NCBI GenBank assembly: GCA_003331935.1
Contig: QOQE01000004.1
Span: 20,539-84,538 of the forward strand
DNA length: 64,000 nucleotides
Direction of reading: 5' to 3'
DNA from: Alphaproteobacteria bacterium
GTDB lineage: Bacteria; Pseudomonadota; Alphaproteobacteria; Rhodobacterales; Rhodobacteraceae
In this document: positions 16,283 through 26,845 of the stretch, piece by piece
How the letters are laid out: every line of letters begins with the position of its first letter
How positions within the stretch are numbered: the stretch's first letter is position 1
Made by a program: the position numbers and the translations under genes
Notes under the pieces: generated by a model
Told to the model about the DNA's origin: nothing
Database searches by the model: none
The model's input: only the letters and a program-made list of their open reading frames with translations

Positions 16283-16849
16283 TTATAAACTCTTTCCATA
16301 TACTTTATTTTCTAGCATAGGCAAAAACCTTTTACCATCCTCATTATGGGGATCGATCTCAGTCAGCCTCTTGTAGGACTTATATGCTTCAAGAAAATTG
16401 CTATTGTGAATATGAATAAGCCCAGAACCAGATATTGCTCCGAAATGACGAGGCTGTCTTTTGAGAACCTCCTCAATATCTTTAAGTGATCCATAGAAAT
16501 CACCCAATAAAAACTTTACTGTCGCCCTTTTATTCCATCCTTCGACATAATCTGGATCTAATTCAATTATTTCGCTGAACGCGACCTTTGCTTCTTCTAA
16601 TTTTCCAGCATTGAATAATTCTAATGCTTCATCGATCTTGCTCTTGTTTGTTCTATCGATATACCCTTCTAACCACAAACTCCAAACTTCTCTTCTTATA
16701 AGCCCTGAGTCAGAGGGGCTTGGTGAGTATGCTAATTTATCAAGAAGTACTTCTATTCTGTTTTTCTCTTTTGATGAAACAGAAAGTGACGTGATCGAAA
16801 GCGTAAAGCAAATTGCAAGGCAGCATATATATATCAGTTTTTTTGCCAT
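16283..16849 (-). CDS. Secreted TPR protein
   Basis: TPR-repeat protein with a signal peptide when started at the ATG at 16849 (MAKKLIYICCLAICFTLS). An upstream ATG at 16876 would put nine residues in front of that signal and is less likely. Three TPR units run from about residue 76 to the C terminus (for example KLEEAKVAFSEIIELDPDY and NFLEAYKSYKRLTEIDPHNE). This is the layout of small periplasmic TPR proteins common in Alphaproteobacteria. The partner is unknown. It is probably cotranscribed with the SMR gene. Confidence 0.85.
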   Translation of the reverse strand: MAKKLIYICCLAICFTLSITSLSVSSKEKNRIEVLLDKLAYSPSPSDSGLIRREVWSLWLEGYIDRTNKSKIDEALELFNAGKLEEAKVAFSEIIELDPDYVEGWNKRATVKFLLGDFYGSLKDIEEVLKRQPRHFGAISGSGLIHIHNSNFLEAYKSYKRLTEIDPHNEDGKRFLPMLENKVYGKSL

Positions 16850-17009
16850 AGATGTGTAGGTGCAAATTAATCTCATCTTGGAAATAGCGTAATATTCTTT
16901 TTTTCAAGCCAGAATTTAAAAACTCTATCAAATGTTTACATTAAACTTTAGCTGAGTTAATCATATCCACTTTCCGAAACTAAAATAAAGGTTACTAACT
17001 TTAACGAAA

Positions 17010-17951
17010 ATGAAAAGATCAATCAAAAATATCGTTCTTATAGCAGGTGGTGTAGGTGGTGCAAAATTAGCAGAAGGACTTCATTCCATAAAAGATATAA
17101 ATCTCGCTATTATTGGTAATATTGCAGATGACGATGAGTTTCATGGGCTAAGGGTTTCTCCAGATATAGATACCTTAACGTACACACTTTCAGGAATGGT
17201 GAACCGAAAGCAAGGATGGGGAGTAAAAAATGATACTTATAAATCACTCACGGTATTAAATAAACTGGGCGAAGAAACGTGGATGTCTTTGGGAGACTTT
17301 GACTTTGGTCTCCATATTTACAGACAACTCAGACTGTTAAAAAATGATCGTCCGTCAATTATAGCCAAGGAGATCGCTAAAAAATTGGGTATAACGGCAG
17401 ATATAATCTTACCGACTGACAACAAGATTAGAACAGAGGTGCAAACTAAGTCCGGTTGGATATCATTTCAGGAGTATTTTGTCAAAAAACGGTGTTCACC
17501 GAAAATTATAAAACTAAAGTACACCGGAATTAAATCCGCCAAAATTACCAAAGAGGCAAAAAAAGCGCTTTTTAACGCTGAACTTATAATTATTGCTCCG
17601 TCAAATCCTTTAGTAAGCATAAAACCAATAATCGAAATACCTGGCTTCAAGTCAATTATTCAAAAAAACAAAAAAAAGGTAATAGCAATAAGTCCAATAA
17701 TCCAAGGAAAAGCCGTAAAAGGGCCTGCCATTAATATGCTTAAACAATTGGGTTTCAAAGCAGATTCTTTTTCTTGTATGCAGATTTACAAAGATATCTG
17801 TAAATCATTCATTCTGGATAAGTCCGATAAAATTCTAGAGAAACAATTTTCTGCGTTAAATCAACAATCTATATTCACGGATACTCTCATGACATCTCTT
17901 GCAGATAAGAAGAAGCTAGCTAAGTTCATAATTAACCATCCTATCGATTGA
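17010..17951 (+). CDS. cofD: 2-phospho-L-lactate transferase (F420 biosynthesis)
   Basis: CofD/FbiA joins the phospho-acid from an activated GPPG-type donor to the deazaflavin Fo, giving F420-0. The N-terminal GGVGGAKLA (13-21) is the family nucleotide-binding loop. NIADDDEFHGLRVSPDIDTL and the later IIAPSNPLVSIKPI are hallmark segments. The length of 313 aa is normal. It opens a block with cofE, npdG and an F420-dependent oxidoreductase; the other biosynthetic genes are at 58.6-61.7 kb. No clear Shine-Dalgarno precedes the ATG. Confidence 0.95.
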   Translation: MKRSIKNIVLIAGGVGGAKLAEGLHSIKDINLAIIGNIADDDEFHGLRVSPDIDTLTYTLSGMVNRKQGWGVKNDTYKSLTVLNKLGEETWMSLGDFDFGLHIYRQLRLLKNDRPSIIAKEIAKKLGITADIILPTDNKIRTEVQTKSGWISFQEYFVKKRCSPKIIKLKYTGIKSAKITKEAKKALFNAELIIIAPSNPLVSIKPIIEIPGFKSIIQKNKKKVIAISPIIQGKAVKGPAINMLKQLGFKADSFSCMQIYKDICKSFILDKSDKILEKQFSALNQQSIFTDTLMTSLADKKKLAKFIINHPID

Positions 17952-18056
17952 TTGATTCATTTTGAATGAACTTTTAGAGAGCGCCTTTATCCGAAAGATT
18001 ATTGAAGTTAATGATTTATAAGTAATATTATTTACTCTGAGTTGGGGTCAAAGAAA

Positions 18057-18836
18057 ATGTCAAATTCAAGTTTAAATTTAAAAATTATACCAAATATTCC
18101 TGACATCAATGAAGGTGATAACATAAGCAATATTTTAATTTCTGTTTTAAACAAATCATCTATATGTCTTAAAGAATTTGACGTTATTTGTATAGCACAT
18201 AAAATATTCTCAAAAGCTGAGGGATGTATAATAAATTTAAAAGAAATTTCTCCCTCCAGAAAAGCAATCGAACTCGGGGAAAGCCTTAACAAGGACCCAA
18301 GAAAAGTCGAAGTCGTATTACAAGAAAGTAATAAAATAATTCGTTCGTTTAAGAGAGCTGATCAAAATGAAGGAACGCTCATTTGCCAACACAAGCTCGG
18401 TTTTATCTGCGCAAATGCAGGGGTTGACGAGTCTAATCTAGCTGAGAATGAAACAGTAATAACAGTTCCAAAAAATCCCGACCTTAGTATAAAACTTTTA
18501 AGAGATAACCTTGCACCTTATTTTAATTTGAAAAATTTAGGGATAGTTATGAGCGATACCTTTGGAAGACCGTGGAGGATTGGACAGGTTAATGTCGCCA
18601 TTGGTATAGCAGGACTACCCGCTACAAAAAAAGAGCAAGGAACTAGAGACGCATGGGGAAATCAATTGTACGTGACAGAGCCAGCTTTTTGTGATGAAAT
18701 AGCAGCATCTTCAGGCCTGCTCATGAGCAAGGCAGGAAAATGCCCTGCCATTTTATTAAGAGGACTTAGCTGGAGTGGCGAGAATGGTTCTGCAAGTGAC
18801 ATTCTACGGGAACAAAAAGAGGATATGTTTAGATGA
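18057..18836 (+). CDS. cofE: Coenzyme F420-0:L-glutamate ligase
   Basis: GTP-dependent ligase that adds the gamma-linked glutamate tail to F420-0. The N-terminal [19 protein letters not shown] and the central [19 protein letters not shown] with [14 protein letters not shown] are diagnostic. At about 259 aa it is only the CofE domain; it lacks the C-terminal nitroreductase-like domain of actinobacterial FbiB, which reduces dehydro-F420. The ATG at 18057 is preferred; an in-frame TTG at 18042 would add five residues. It overlaps npdG by 4 nt. Confidence 0.95.
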   Translation: MSNSSLNLKIIPNIPDINEGDNISNILISVLNKSSICLKEFDVICIAHKIFSKAEGCIINLKEISPSRKAIELGESLNKDPRKVEVVLQESNKIIRSFKRADQNEGTLICQHKLGFICANAGVDESNLAENETVITVPKNPDLSIKLLRDNLAPYFNLKNLGIVMSDTFGRPWRIGQVNVAIGIAGLPATKKEQGTRDAWGNQLYVTEPAFCDEIAASSGLLMSKAGKCPAILLRGLSWSGENGSASDILREQKEDMFR

Positions 18837-19507
18837 AGTTATCAATTATTGGAGGAACTGGGCCTCAAGGGAAAGGCCTTGCACTCAGATTTGCTATGGC
18901 AGGTTTTGAAGTTGCTTTGGGTTCACGTGATAAAACCAGAGCAATCGAAGTTGCGCATAGTCTTTCTTCAGAGAACCCAACCCTGTTAGGATCGATAAGT
19001 GGCCTTTCAAACAGCGATGCAATTGCATTTACAGACAAGTTTGTAATATTTTCAGTGCCTTGGACAGGTCACAACAATACGCTTTCTGAAATCAAAGGAA
19101 TGCTAGCGGATAAGGTACTTGTTGACATAGTAGTTCCATTAGAAGAGGGAAACCCCAGAAAAGTGGCTATGCCACCTGAAGGCTCAGCAACAGAAGCAGC
19201 CCAAGCCATATTAGGGCCTGACATACCAGTAATTGGCGCTCTTCATAATGTTTCAGCGAATACACTTAATCACTTAGAGAAAAAAATTAATTGTGATATA
19301 CTGGTTTGCGGGAATAATTTGGATGCAAGGTTAGAAACAATAGCCCTATTAAAAAACTTAGACGTCCAAGCTTACAATGCTGGCGATGCATCATCAGCGA
19401 GATGTTTAGAGGCTATAACGCCTATATTGATTAGAATAAATATGTCCAAAGCAGTGCCTTTTTCACACGCTGGAATAAAAATTTGGCCGCCAGAAGAAGT
19501 AAATTAG
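18833..19507 (+). CDS. npdG: NADPH-dependent F420 reductase
   Basis: Rossmann-fold hydride transferase between NADP(H) and F420. The N-terminal [20 protein letters not shown] (about 5-24) binds [13 protein letters not shown] follows with the phosphate-recognising Ser-Arg. [17 protein letters not shown] sequence and a conserved SANTL lie in the middle. The length of 224 aa fits the NpdG/Fno family. Its coding overlap with cofE and position before the LLM gene imply a unit that makes and reduces F420 for that enzyme. Confidence 0.93.
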   Translation: MKLSIIGGTGPQGKGLALRFAMAGFEVALGSRDKTRAIEVAHSLSSENPTLLGSISGLSNSDAIAFTDKFVIFSVPWTGHNNTLSEIKGMLADKVLVDIVVPLEEGNPRKVAMPPEGSATEAAQAILGPDIPVIGALHNVSANTLNHLEKKINCDILVCGNNLDARLETIALLKNLDVQAYNAGDASSARCLEAITPILIRINMSKAVPFSHAGIKIWPPEEVN

Positions 19508-19516
19508 GAGGAAGAT

Positions 19517-20518
19517 ATGGAATTTGCAATTTGTTTTAAAGGGTTTGTTAAACCAGATCGAGCAAAGGCACTGGTTAGATTGGCAGAAAGCGCTGGCTTC
19601 ACATATTGCTGGTTCTACGACAGCCACATACTTTGGAGAGAAAGCTTTGCTCAAATGGCAATGTGTATGGAACACACTAAAAAAATGCGGTTTGGACCAT
19701 GTGTGACCAATCCCAATACTAGAGACTGGTCTTTAGCAGCATCAATGTTTGGCTCACTTGCTTTACAATCCAATGGACGATTTGATATTGGTGTTGGAAG
19801 AGGCGACAGCGCTGTTCGCGTAATGGGAAAGAAACCTGCCAACCTAGCACGAATGGAAGAATTTATTTTAAAGGTTAAGGCTATGGTTAAGGGAGAAGAA
19901 GTCCAGTATGGTGACGTTCCAAACCCAATTCAATTCCCATGGGCAGAAGGATATGATTTGCCGGTATGGGTAGCTGCGTATGGCCCAAAAGCTCTTACAT
20001 CTGCTGGAAAAGTTGGAGATGGTTTAGTGCTTCAAATTGCTTCTCCAACAGTCTGCAAGTGGCTCAGAGATCAAGCGGTTAAGGCGGGAGAAGAATACGG
20101 ACGTGATATGTCAAATTACAAGGTAATGGTCGCCGCGCCTGCTTACTTTGGAGATAGAGCTGAGAGTATTGAGAGAGTAAAGTGGTTCCCTGCGATGGTT
20201 GGCAATCACGTAGCTGACATAGTTGAAAAGTATGGCGAAGACAATAAAGATATACCGAACAGTCTTACGGACTATATTAAAGATCGCAAAGGTTATGATT
20301 ACTCTAAGCACGGTCAGAGCGACAATCCATATTTAGAATTTATAACAGATGAAATAGTTGAAGAGTTTTGTGTCTTGGGCACCGCTGATCAGCACGTAAA
20401 AAAACTCAAAACATTAAAAGAACTTGGAGTTACCCAATTCAATATTTATCTGGATAGCGGAGACGAAGAGAAAATTATCGCAGAATATGGCGAAAATGTT
20501 ATACCGGCTTTTTCATAA
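19517..20518 (+). CDS. LLM-class F420-dependent oxidoreductase
   Basis: Luciferase-like TIM-barrel flavin/deazaflavin oxidoreductase, 333 aa. FDIGVGRGDSAVRVMGKKPA (about 94-113) is the typical loop that contacts the cofactor phosphate, and GPKALTSAGKVGDGLVLQI is the conserved C-terminal cofactor strand. An AGGAGG 6 nt upstream gives strong translation. Its place directly after npdG and before two pyrimidine-ring-catabolism enzymes suggests that it performs the redox step on the same substrate. It resembles, from memory, the CPS_4043-type F420 subfamily. The substrate is not known. Confidence 0.88.
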   Translation: MEFAICFKGFVKPDRAKALVRLAESAGFTYCWFYDSHILWRESFAQMAMCMEHTKKMRFGPCVTNPNTRDWSLAASMFGSLALQSNGRFDIGVGRGDSAVRVMGKKPANLARMEEFILKVKAMVKGEEVQYGDVPNPIQFPWAEGYDLPVWVAAYGPKALTSAGKVGDGLVLQIASPTVCKWLRDQAVKAGEEYGRDMSNYKVMVAAPAYFGDRAESIERVKWFPAMVGNHVADIVEKYGEDNKDIPNSLTDYIKDRKGYDYSKHGQSDNPYLEFITDEIVEEFCVLGTADQHVKKLKTLKELGVTQFNIYLDSGDEEKIIAEYGENVIPAFS

Positions 20519-20618
20519 CGTGCTTCACGTCATGAATAATGGTCTATTTTGCAGTATCTTCGCTAAAAAAACTGCGCTTCATTTTAAGACATTGCGAATA
20601 TTTTTGGTAAATTAGCTC

Positions 20619-21530
20619 TTGATAAAAAAAGTTTCTGTAGAGCCTTCAGAGGTTTGGGGGCACGGGGCAATGCTCCTATTCTCTTTATGTGTATCAGTCT
20701 CTTACATTTTAGGAGCCCTGGTTGCAAATGATATAGAACCAGGGGCCATAACAGCAGCACGGTTTTTTATAGGGGCAATTGTGATGGGAACGGTATTATT
20801 CCTTTCGAAAAACCTTAAGAAAGTGGACTTCAAAAAACCATGGCGATTTTTTGTTCTCGGACTAAGCATAGTCATCTATTTTGTATTAATGTTCGAAGCA
20901 CTTAAAACAGCTTCTTCTCTATCACTGGCTGTAGTTTTCACTCTCACCCCCTTCATTGCACTTTTTTTTGAATATTTTTTAAAGAAAAAAGTGACACTCA
21001 AGGCATTCCTTGCCATTTCTCTTGGAGCATTAGGGGCAGTTTGGGTAATTTTTGAAGGCAATCTAGAAAGCCTTTTAGCATTTAAAATTGGCTATGGCGA
21101 ACTCCTCTTTTTTTGGGGCTGTGTTGGACACGCGCTCTATGCTATTTTGATTCCCGTTCTAAACAAAGGGGAACATGCTGCATCACAAACCTTAGGAACT
21201 TTAAGTGCTGGATTTCTGCTACTAATTTTAATTTTTACTAATGATGTTTTAGAAACAAGTTGGCTAACCTTGTCTCCATTAATCTGGGTTACCATTATTT
21301 ATCTGGCCACTATTGCAACAGCTTTTACTTTTTTCTTAATCCAGTTTGCTGCGAAAAGGATAAGCGCCTCAAAAGTAATGGCCTACACTTATGCCGTTCC
21401 TTTTTGGGTGGCATTAGGCGAAATAGTGATTAACTCTCGTTTTCCAAATTCTAACATAATTTTTGGAGGTCTGATAATTGCCTTTGCATTATTTATGCTT
21501 ATTAGTGATAATACAAAAGCGAGGATATAA
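20619..21530 (+). CDS. EamA/DMT-family transporter
   Basis: Inner-membrane carrier of 303 aa with ten transmembrane segments in two EamA halves; AITAARFFIGAIVMGTVLF and the second-half GELLFFWGCVGHALYAILIP are typical. The start is a TTG at 20619 (no in-frame ATG before the first helix). It sits between the LLM oxidoreductase and the N-carbamoyl hydrolase on the same strand, so it may export a product or import a substrate of that pathway. Direction and substrate are unknown. Confidence 0.88.
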   Translation: MIKKVSVEPSEVWGHGAMLLFSLCVSVSYILGALVANDIEPGAITAARFFIGAIVMGTVLFLSKNLKKVDFKKPWRFFVLGLSIVIYFVLMFEALKTASSLSLAVVFTLTPFIALFFEYFLKKKVTLKAFLAISLGALGAVWVIFEGNLESLLAFKIGYGELLFFWGCVGHALYAILIPVLNKGEHAASQTLGTLSAGFLLLILIFTNDVLETSWLTLSPLIWVTIIYLATIATAFTFFLIQFAAKRISASKVMAYTYAVPFWVALGEIVINSRFPNSNIIFGGLIIAFALFMLISDNTKARI

Positions 21531-21549
21531 AAACTGCTAAGAGGATCGA

Positions 21550-22797
21550 ATGTCAACACCAGCTGCCAATTTAAAAATAAATTCATCTCGTCTTTGGGAC
21601 TCTCTAATGGAAATGGCAAAAATAGGTCCAGGGGTTGCCGGTGGTAACAATAGACAAACACTAACGGATGAAGACGCCAAGGGGCGAGAGCTGTTCCAAA
21701 AGTGGTGCGACAACGAAAATTTGGAAATGGGTGTTGATAAAATGGGCACAATGTTCGCTAGGCGAGAAGGAACAGACCAAAATGCTTTGCCTGTTTACGT
21801 TGGTAGCCATCTTGATACGCAACCAACTGGCGGCAAGTATGATGGAGTTTTAGGCGTTCTAGGTGGATTAGAGATAATAAGAACACTGAATGAGCTCGAT
21901 ATTAAAACGAAGCATCCCATCGTAGTCGTGAATTTTACTAATGAAGAAGGTACGCGCTTTGCTCCTCCAATGATGGCATCTGGGGTTTTTGCTGGGGTCC
22001 ACGAACTTCAATGGGCCTACGAAAGACAGGACGCAGCAGGGAAAACGTTTGGAGAGGAAATTAAGCGTATAGGATGGATCGGTGACGAAGAAGTTGGATC
22101 GCGTAAAATGCATGCCTTTTTTGAACTACATATCGAACAAGGTCCAATATTAGAAGCTGAAAATAAAGATATTGGTGTAGTAACCCATGGACAAGGGCTT
22201 AATTGGATCCAAGTCACACTAACTGGTAGGGAAAGTCATACAGGATCAACCCCAATGCCGATGCGTAAAAATGCCGGTCTAGGTATGGCTAAAATTACCG
22301 AGTTAGTTCAAGAGATCGCTATGAGCCATCAACCATCCGCAGTCGGTGGAATAGGTCAATGCGATGTTTTTCCTAATAGTAGAAACATAATTCCTGGGAA
22401 AGTGGTGTTTACTATAGATTTTAGATCTCCATCATTTGACGTACAGGACGATATGGAAAAACGTTTGTATGAAGGAGCAAAAAAAATAGCTTCTGATTTG
22501 GAATTGACTGTGGAATTTGAAAAGGTCGGGCATTTTGACCCCGTGACCTTCGATGAAGAATGTGTAGACAAAGTTAGAAGAGCCGCTGACAGATTAGGGT
22601 ATTCACATAAAAATATAATATCGGGAGCAGGGCATGACGCGTGTTGGATAAATAAAGTAGCGCCTACAGCAATGATAATGTGTCCATGTGTTGACGGTTT
22701 AAGCCATAATGAGGCGGAAGAGATATCTGAAAAGTGGGCTTCAGCAGGTGCTGATGTTTTATTGCACGCAGTATTAGAAGCTGCTGAAATAGTTTAA
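21550..22797 (+). CDS. N-carbamoyl amino acid hydrolase / beta-ureidopropionase (M20 family)
   Basis: Zinc-dependent amidohydrolase of the M20/AmaB-HyuC-PydC group that splits N-carbamoyl-beta-alanine or N-carbamoyl amino acids into amino acid, CO2 and ammonia. Visible metal ligands are His87 (GSHLDTQPTGG), Asp98 (KYDGVLG), Glu133 (NFTNEEG), a His in ELHIEQGP and a late His in GLSHNEAE. The length of 415 aa is normal. The dihydropyrimidinase that would make its substrate follows 13 nt downstream. Together they form the last two steps of reductive pyrimidine or hydantoin degradation. Confidence 0.93.
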   Translation: MSTPAANLKINSSRLWDSLMEMAKIGPGVAGGNNRQTLTDEDAKGRELFQKWCDNENLEMGVDKMGTMFARREGTDQNALPVYVGSHLDTQPTGGKYDGVLGVLGGLEIIRTLNELDIKTKHPIVVVNFTNEEGTRFAPPMMASGVFAGVHELQWAYERQDAAGKTFGEEIKRIGWIGDEEVGSRKMHAFFELHIEQGPILEAENKDIGVVTHGQGLNWIQVTLTGRESHTGSTPMPMRKNAGLGMAKITELVQEIAMSHQPSAVGGIGQCDVFPNSRNIIPGKVVFTIDFRSPSFDVQDDMEKRLYEGAKKIASDLELTVEFEKVGHFDPVTFDEECVDKVRRAADRLGYSHKNIISGAGHDACWINKVAPTAMIMCPCVDGLSHNEAEEISEKWASAGADVLLHAVLEAAEIV

Positions 22798-22810
22798 TTG
22801 GGAGGGTAAA

Positions 22811-24271
22811 ATGACAAAAGTAATAAAAGGTGGAACTATTGTAACAGCTGATCGAGAGTGGAAAGCTGATGTATTAATAGAAAATGAAACAATTAAGCAA
22901 ATTGGAGAAAATCTAAGCGGGGACGAGACCATAGACGCGGAAGGAGCATATGTGATCCCCGGCGGAATAGACCCACATACGCACCTTGAGATGCCATTTA
23001 TGGGAACCACCGCCGCCGAAACTTTTGAAACAGGCACCTGGGCTGCCGCGGTCGGTGGAACAACTATGTTAGTAGACTTCTGTCTTCCAGGTGAGGATGG
23101 CAGCTTGGTCAATGCAGTAAAGGAGTGGCACAGAAAATCAGAGCCTCAAATTTGTTCTGATATCGGTTATCACATGGCAGTTACGGGTTGGTCTGAACAG
23201 ATTTTTGATGACATGCCTAAGGTAGTTGAGATGGGAGTAAATTCCTTCAAGCATTTTATGGCTTATAAAGGAGCCCTAATGATTGAAGACGATGAAATGT
23301 TTGCCTCTTTCAAAAGATGTGCAGCTATTGGCGCTCTACCCATGGTTCACGCAGAAAATGGTGATATTGTTGCCGAGCTTCAACAAAAATATCTGCAAGA
23401 AGGCGTAACTGGTCCTGAGGGACATGCATACTCAAGACCTCCAGAAGTAGAGGGTGAGGCAGCTAATAGAGCAATAATGATAGCAGACGCTGCAGGAGTA
23501 CCATTATATGTTGTCCACGTATCTTGTGAGCAGGCTCATGAAGCTATTAGAAGAGCTAGGCAAAAAGGTATGAGAGTTTTTGGTGAACCGCTCATTCAAT
23601 TTCTTACTTTGGATGAGAGCGAATACTTTAATAAAGATTGGGAACATGCAGCAAGACGTGTGATGTCGCCTCCATTTAGAGACAAATCTCATCAGGACGG
23701 ATTATGGGCTGGTCTTCAGTCTGGATCTCTGCAAGTCGTTGCTACAGACCATGCCGCATTTTCCACAGAACAAAAAAGAATGGGAGTAAATGACTTCACT
23801 AAGATTCCAAACGGTAGCAATGGACTTGAGGAAAGGTTATCAGTTCTTTGGACAGAGGGCGTAGAAACGGGGCGTCTAACCCGACAGGAGTTTGTCGCAA
23901 TTACTTCAAGTAATATTGCTAAAATTCTAAATATTTATCCAAAAAAAGGAGCAATTTTAGAGGGAGCAGATGCAGATATTGTTGTTTGGGACCCAAAGAT
24001 TTCCAAAACAATTTCGACTAGCACCCATAAATCAATTTTAGACTATAACGTTTTTGAAGGATTCAAAGTCACTGCACAACCAAGATACACTTTATCTAGA
24101 GGTGATGTAATATGGGCATGGGGTAAGAATTCTAGTCCACAACCTGGTAGGGGTAGATTTGTTCCAAGACCTGCTTTCCCAGCATTGCATAGTGCTGTAT
24201 CAAAATGGAAAGCGTTAAATACACCCAGAAAGATAGAACGTGATCCTTTAAATATCCCTGCAGGAGTTTAA
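22811..24271 (+). CDS. hydA: Dihydropyrimidinase / hydantoinase
   Basis: Binuclear zinc cyclic amidohydrolase opening dihydrouracil, dihydrothymine or hydantoin rings. HTH at 56-58, the carboxylated Lys153 in FMAYKGALM, His180 (VHAENGD), His236 (VVHVSCEQA) and Asp313 (ATDHAAFS) are all present and spaced as in characterised enzymes. The length of 486 aa fits. GGGAGGG lies just upstream of the start. It is followed 21 nt later by the ABC importer genes, in line with import and breakdown of one substrate class. Confidence 0.95.
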   Translation: MTKVIKGGTIVTADREWKADVLIENETIKQIGENLSGDETIDAEGAYVIPGGIDPHTHLEMPFMGTTAAETFETGTWAAAVGGTTMLVDFCLPGEDGSLVNAVKEWHRKSEPQICSDIGYHMAVTGWSEQIFDDMPKVVEMGVNSFKHFMAYKGALMIEDDEMFASFKRCAAIGALPMVHAENGDIVAELQQKYLQEGVTGPEGHAYSRPPEVEGEAANRAIMIADAAGVPLYVVHVSCEQAHEAIRRARQKGMRVFGEPLIQFLTLDESEYFNKDWEHAARRVMSPPFRDKSHQDGLWAGLQSGSLQVVATDHAAFSTEQKRMGVNDFTKIPNGSNGLEERLSVLWTEGVETGRLTRQEFVAITSSNIAKILNIYPKKGAILEGADADIVVWDPKISKTISTSTHKSILDYNVFEGFKVTAQPRYTLSRGDVIWAWGKNSSPQPGRGRFVPRPAFPALHSAVSKWKALNTPRKIERDPLNIPAGV

Positions 24272-24292
24272 AAGCCGCTTAAAGGAGAACAA

Positions 24293-25066
24293 ATGATAAG
24301 CGTATCAGACGTTAATTTAACTTTTGAAACGAATGATGGTCCAGTAAATGCTTTAAGGGATGTATCGTTAAAGGTGAATAAAGGAGATTTTGTATCCTTT
24401 ATTGGTCCGTCAGGATGTGGGAAAACAACACTTCTCAGAGTTATTGCGGCGCTTGAGACACCTACTTCAGGTCAAGTAACCGTAAATAACATGAGTCCTG
24501 ATGATGCTAGAAAAGCTAGAGAATATGGGTATGTTTTTCAGGCTGCAGGGTTGTACCCTTGGAGAACGGTAAGTGGGAACATAAAATTACCTTTGGAAAT
24601 TATGGGATACTCCGCCAGCGAAAAAGAAGACCGCGCACAAAAAGTCATAGACTTAGTAGAATTAAAAGGGTTCGAAAAAAAGTTCCCTTGGCAGTTATCT
24701 GGTGGAATGCAACAAAGGGCGTCTATTGCAAGAGCTTTGGCATTTGACGCAAATATCCTATTAATGGATGAACCTTTCGGAGCTCTAGATGAAATTGTAA
24801 GAGATAGGTTAAATGGAGAACTATTAAGTTTGTGGGCTAGAACAAGAAAAACAATATGTTTTGTTACTCATTCAATCCCCGAAGCAGTTTTTTTATCAAC
24901 AAAAATCGTTGTAATGTCTCCTAGGCCCGGCAGAATTACCGATGTAATTGAAAGCTCACTTCCCAAAAATCGCGAACTTAACATAAGAGATAGCAAGGAG
25001 TTTATAAAAATTGCACAGCGCGTACGAGAAGGTTTAAAGGCTGGACACGTTGAAGATGCTGTTTGA
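24293..25066 (+). CDS. ABC transporter ATP-binding protein (NitT/TauT-type)
   Basis: Cytosolic ATPase of a high-affinity importer. Walker [10 protein letters not shown] is at residues 38-46, the signature LSGGMQQR near 140, and Walker [14 protein letters not shown] follows. A C-terminal [12 protein letters not shown] is typical of the nitrate/sulfonate/HMP-type subfamily. An AAAGGAG precedes the start. It lies in an unbroken run from hydA to the two permeases and the NMT1-type binding protein. Confidence 0.95.
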   Translation: MISVSDVNLTFETNDGPVNALRDVSLKVNKGDFVSFIGPSGCGKTTLLRVIAALETPTSGQVTVNNMSPDDARKAREYGYVFQAAGLYPWRTVSGNIKLPLEIMGYSASEKEDRAQKVIDLVELKGFEKKFPWQLSGGMQQRASIARALAFDANILLMDEPFGALDEIVRDRLNGELLSLWARTRKTICFVTHSIPEAVFLSTKIVVMSPRPGRITDVIESSLPKNRELNIRDSKEFIKIAQRVREGLKAGHVEDAV

Positions 25067-25950
25067 AAAGGATTAGGGGAATGGGCTCAAATTATAAAAA
25101 AAACAAAGTCGTCCCTGTCACTGCGATATTATTATTAATTGGGATATTTTGGTATCTTGTAGCGATACCAATGAACTCTGAAAAGGTATCTAGGCAATTT
25201 AAAAATCTTTCCACTAGTGAACATATACAAAAGTGTTGGAGCTTAAAAAAACCAAAGCTCCCTACCCCACATCAAATTGTCACAGAAATGGTGAATACTA
25301 CGTTTTTTAAGAAAGTTAGCTCCAAGCGTTCCCTTGTTTACCACGGCTGGATCACTTTGCAAGCGACTCTAGCTGGATTTTTTCTAGGAACACTATTTGG
25401 GATTCTGCTAGCTTTGGGCATAGTCCATAATAAAGCAATGGATCTGAGCGTAATGCCTTGGGTCATTGCAAGCCAGACCATACCCATTCTGGCTATAGCG
25501 CCGATGATAATCGTTGTTATGAACTCGGTTGGGGTAACAGGTTTATTACCAAAAGCTATTATCTCCATGTATCTTTCTTTTTTCCCTGTCGTAGTGGGAA
25601 TGGTAAAAGGTCTAAGATCTCCAGACCAAATTCAACTAGATCAAATGAAGACGTGGTCTGCCTCATCTAACCAAATACTATGGTATTTAAGGTTTCCGTC
25701 CTCCTTACCATTTCTTTTCGCATCCTTGAAGGTAGGTGTAGCGGCTTCGCTGGTGGGAGCGATAGTTGGTGAACTCCCCTCTGGTGCTATTTCTGGTCTA
25801 GGCGCTAGAATGCTCGCTGGCACATATTATGGCCAGACAATAATGATTTGGAGTGCATTGTTCGCTGCTGCTTTTCTGGCAGCATTTTTAGTATTTATAA
25901 TTGATTTTTCACAAAAGATTGTCCTTAAGAAAATGGCTATAATAAGATGA
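25063..25950 (+). CDS. ABC transporter permease (NitT/TauT-type) 1
   Basis: Inner-membrane subunit with a BPD_transp_1 domain. It has an N-terminal anchor helix, an unusually long periplasmic loop with paired cysteine region (residues about 35-80), then about five helices. The EAA-like coupling loop is around residues 195-215 ([18 protein letters not shown]). The TTG start at 25063 overlaps the ATPase stop; an ATG at 25081 is the alternative. It overlaps the second permease by 4 nt. The importer thus uses a heterodimeric permease. Confidence 0.9.
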   Translation: MKRIRGMGSNYKKNKVVPVTAILLLIGIFWYLVAIPMNSEKVSRQFKNLSTSEHIQKCWSLKKPKLPTPHQIVTEMVNTTFFKKVSSKRSLVYHGWITLQATLAGFFLGTLFGILLALGIVHNKAMDLSVMPWVIASQTIPILAIAPMIIVVMNSVGVTGLLPKAIISMYLSFFPVVVGMVKGLRSPDQIQLDQMKTWSASSNQILWYLRFPSSLPFLFASLKVGVAASLVGAIVGELPSGAISGLGARMLAGTYYGQTIMIWSALFAAAFLAAFLVFIIDFSQKIVLKKMAIIR

Positions 25951-26789
25951 ACACTTTTTTGCTTCTATTTTTTATAATATGGCTTGGAGGTTGGTGGCTT
26001 AACGTAAGAATATCAAAGTTTGAAAACTTCAATTTATCTAGATTTATAGTACCATCGCTTTTTGGAATAGTATTCATGCTAATGTGGGAGTTAATCGTAA
26101 TTGGATTAACTATAAATCCTGTTTTGCTCCCCGCCCCGTCTGCTATAGCTGTAAAATTTTCAAGTTCGTTGGATATTCTGTGGATTGACTTTGTCCAAAC
26201 TTTGGTGAAGGGTGCTCTGTCTGGATACATCTTGGGCTGCGGTGGTGCTTTTCTTACGGCTATTGCAATTGATAAATTTGATTTTCTTAAGCGAGGCCTT
26301 TTGCCGTTGGGCAATTTCGTATCCGCACTACCGATTGTGGGAATGGCACCAATTTTTGTAATGTGGTTTGGTTTTGATTGGCAATCGAAATGTGCTATAG
26401 TTGTGGTAATGGTTTATTTCCCGATGCTTGTAAATAGCGTTCAAGGATTGGAGCTCATAGATCCCAGCCGCCAAGATCTTATGCGAACCTACAACGCGTC
26501 CTACAGCCAAACACTACTCAAACTTCGCTTGCCGTCCGCGATGCCCTTTATCTTTAACGGGTTAAAAATATGTTCAACTTTAGCGTTGATTGGGGCAATT
26601 GTTGCAGAGTTTTTTGGATCTCCGATAAAAGGAATGGGTTTTCGAATATCTTCTGAAGTTGGTCGTTTTGCATTGGATATGGTTTGGGCCGAAATTTTTG
26701 TTGCGGCAATGGCTGGTTGTCTTTTCTATGGCTTAATAGCATTAATTGAAAGGCGCACAACCTTTTGGCATCCCAGCCAACAAAAATAA
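25947..26789 (+). CDS. ABC transporter permease (NitT/TauT-type) 2
   Basis: Second BPD_transp_1 permease, 280 aa and six to seven helices. The EAA-type loop that docks on the ATPase is visible as MRTYNASYSQTLLKLRLPSA near residues 178-197. It overlaps permease 1 by 4 nt (ATGA), so the two are coupled. The solute-binding protein follows after 56 nt. Confidence 0.92.
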   Translation: MNTFLLLFFIIWLGGWWLNVRISKFENFNLSRFIVPSLFGIVFMLMWELIVIGLTINPVLLPAPSAIAVKFSSSLDILWIDFVQTLVKGALSGYILGCGGAFLTAIAIDKFDFLKRGLLPLGNFVSALPIVGMAPIFVMWFGFDWQSKCAIVVVMVYFPMLVNSVQGLELIDPSRQDLMRTYNASYSQTLLKLRLPSAMPFIFNGLKICSTLALIGAIVAEFFGSPIKGMGFRISSEVGRFALDMVWAEIFVAAMAGCLFYGLIALIERRTTFWHPSQQK

Positions 26790-26845
26790 CATTGCGTATC
26801 AATCGAATTTGATTAACAATTAAAGAAAAACTAAGAGGGAAAAAA

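Noticed and set aside
21389..22217. Several minus-strand ORFs opposite the N-carbamoyl hydrolase
   Set aside because: They are antisense shadows of a well supported M20 enzyme and lack RBS or domains.
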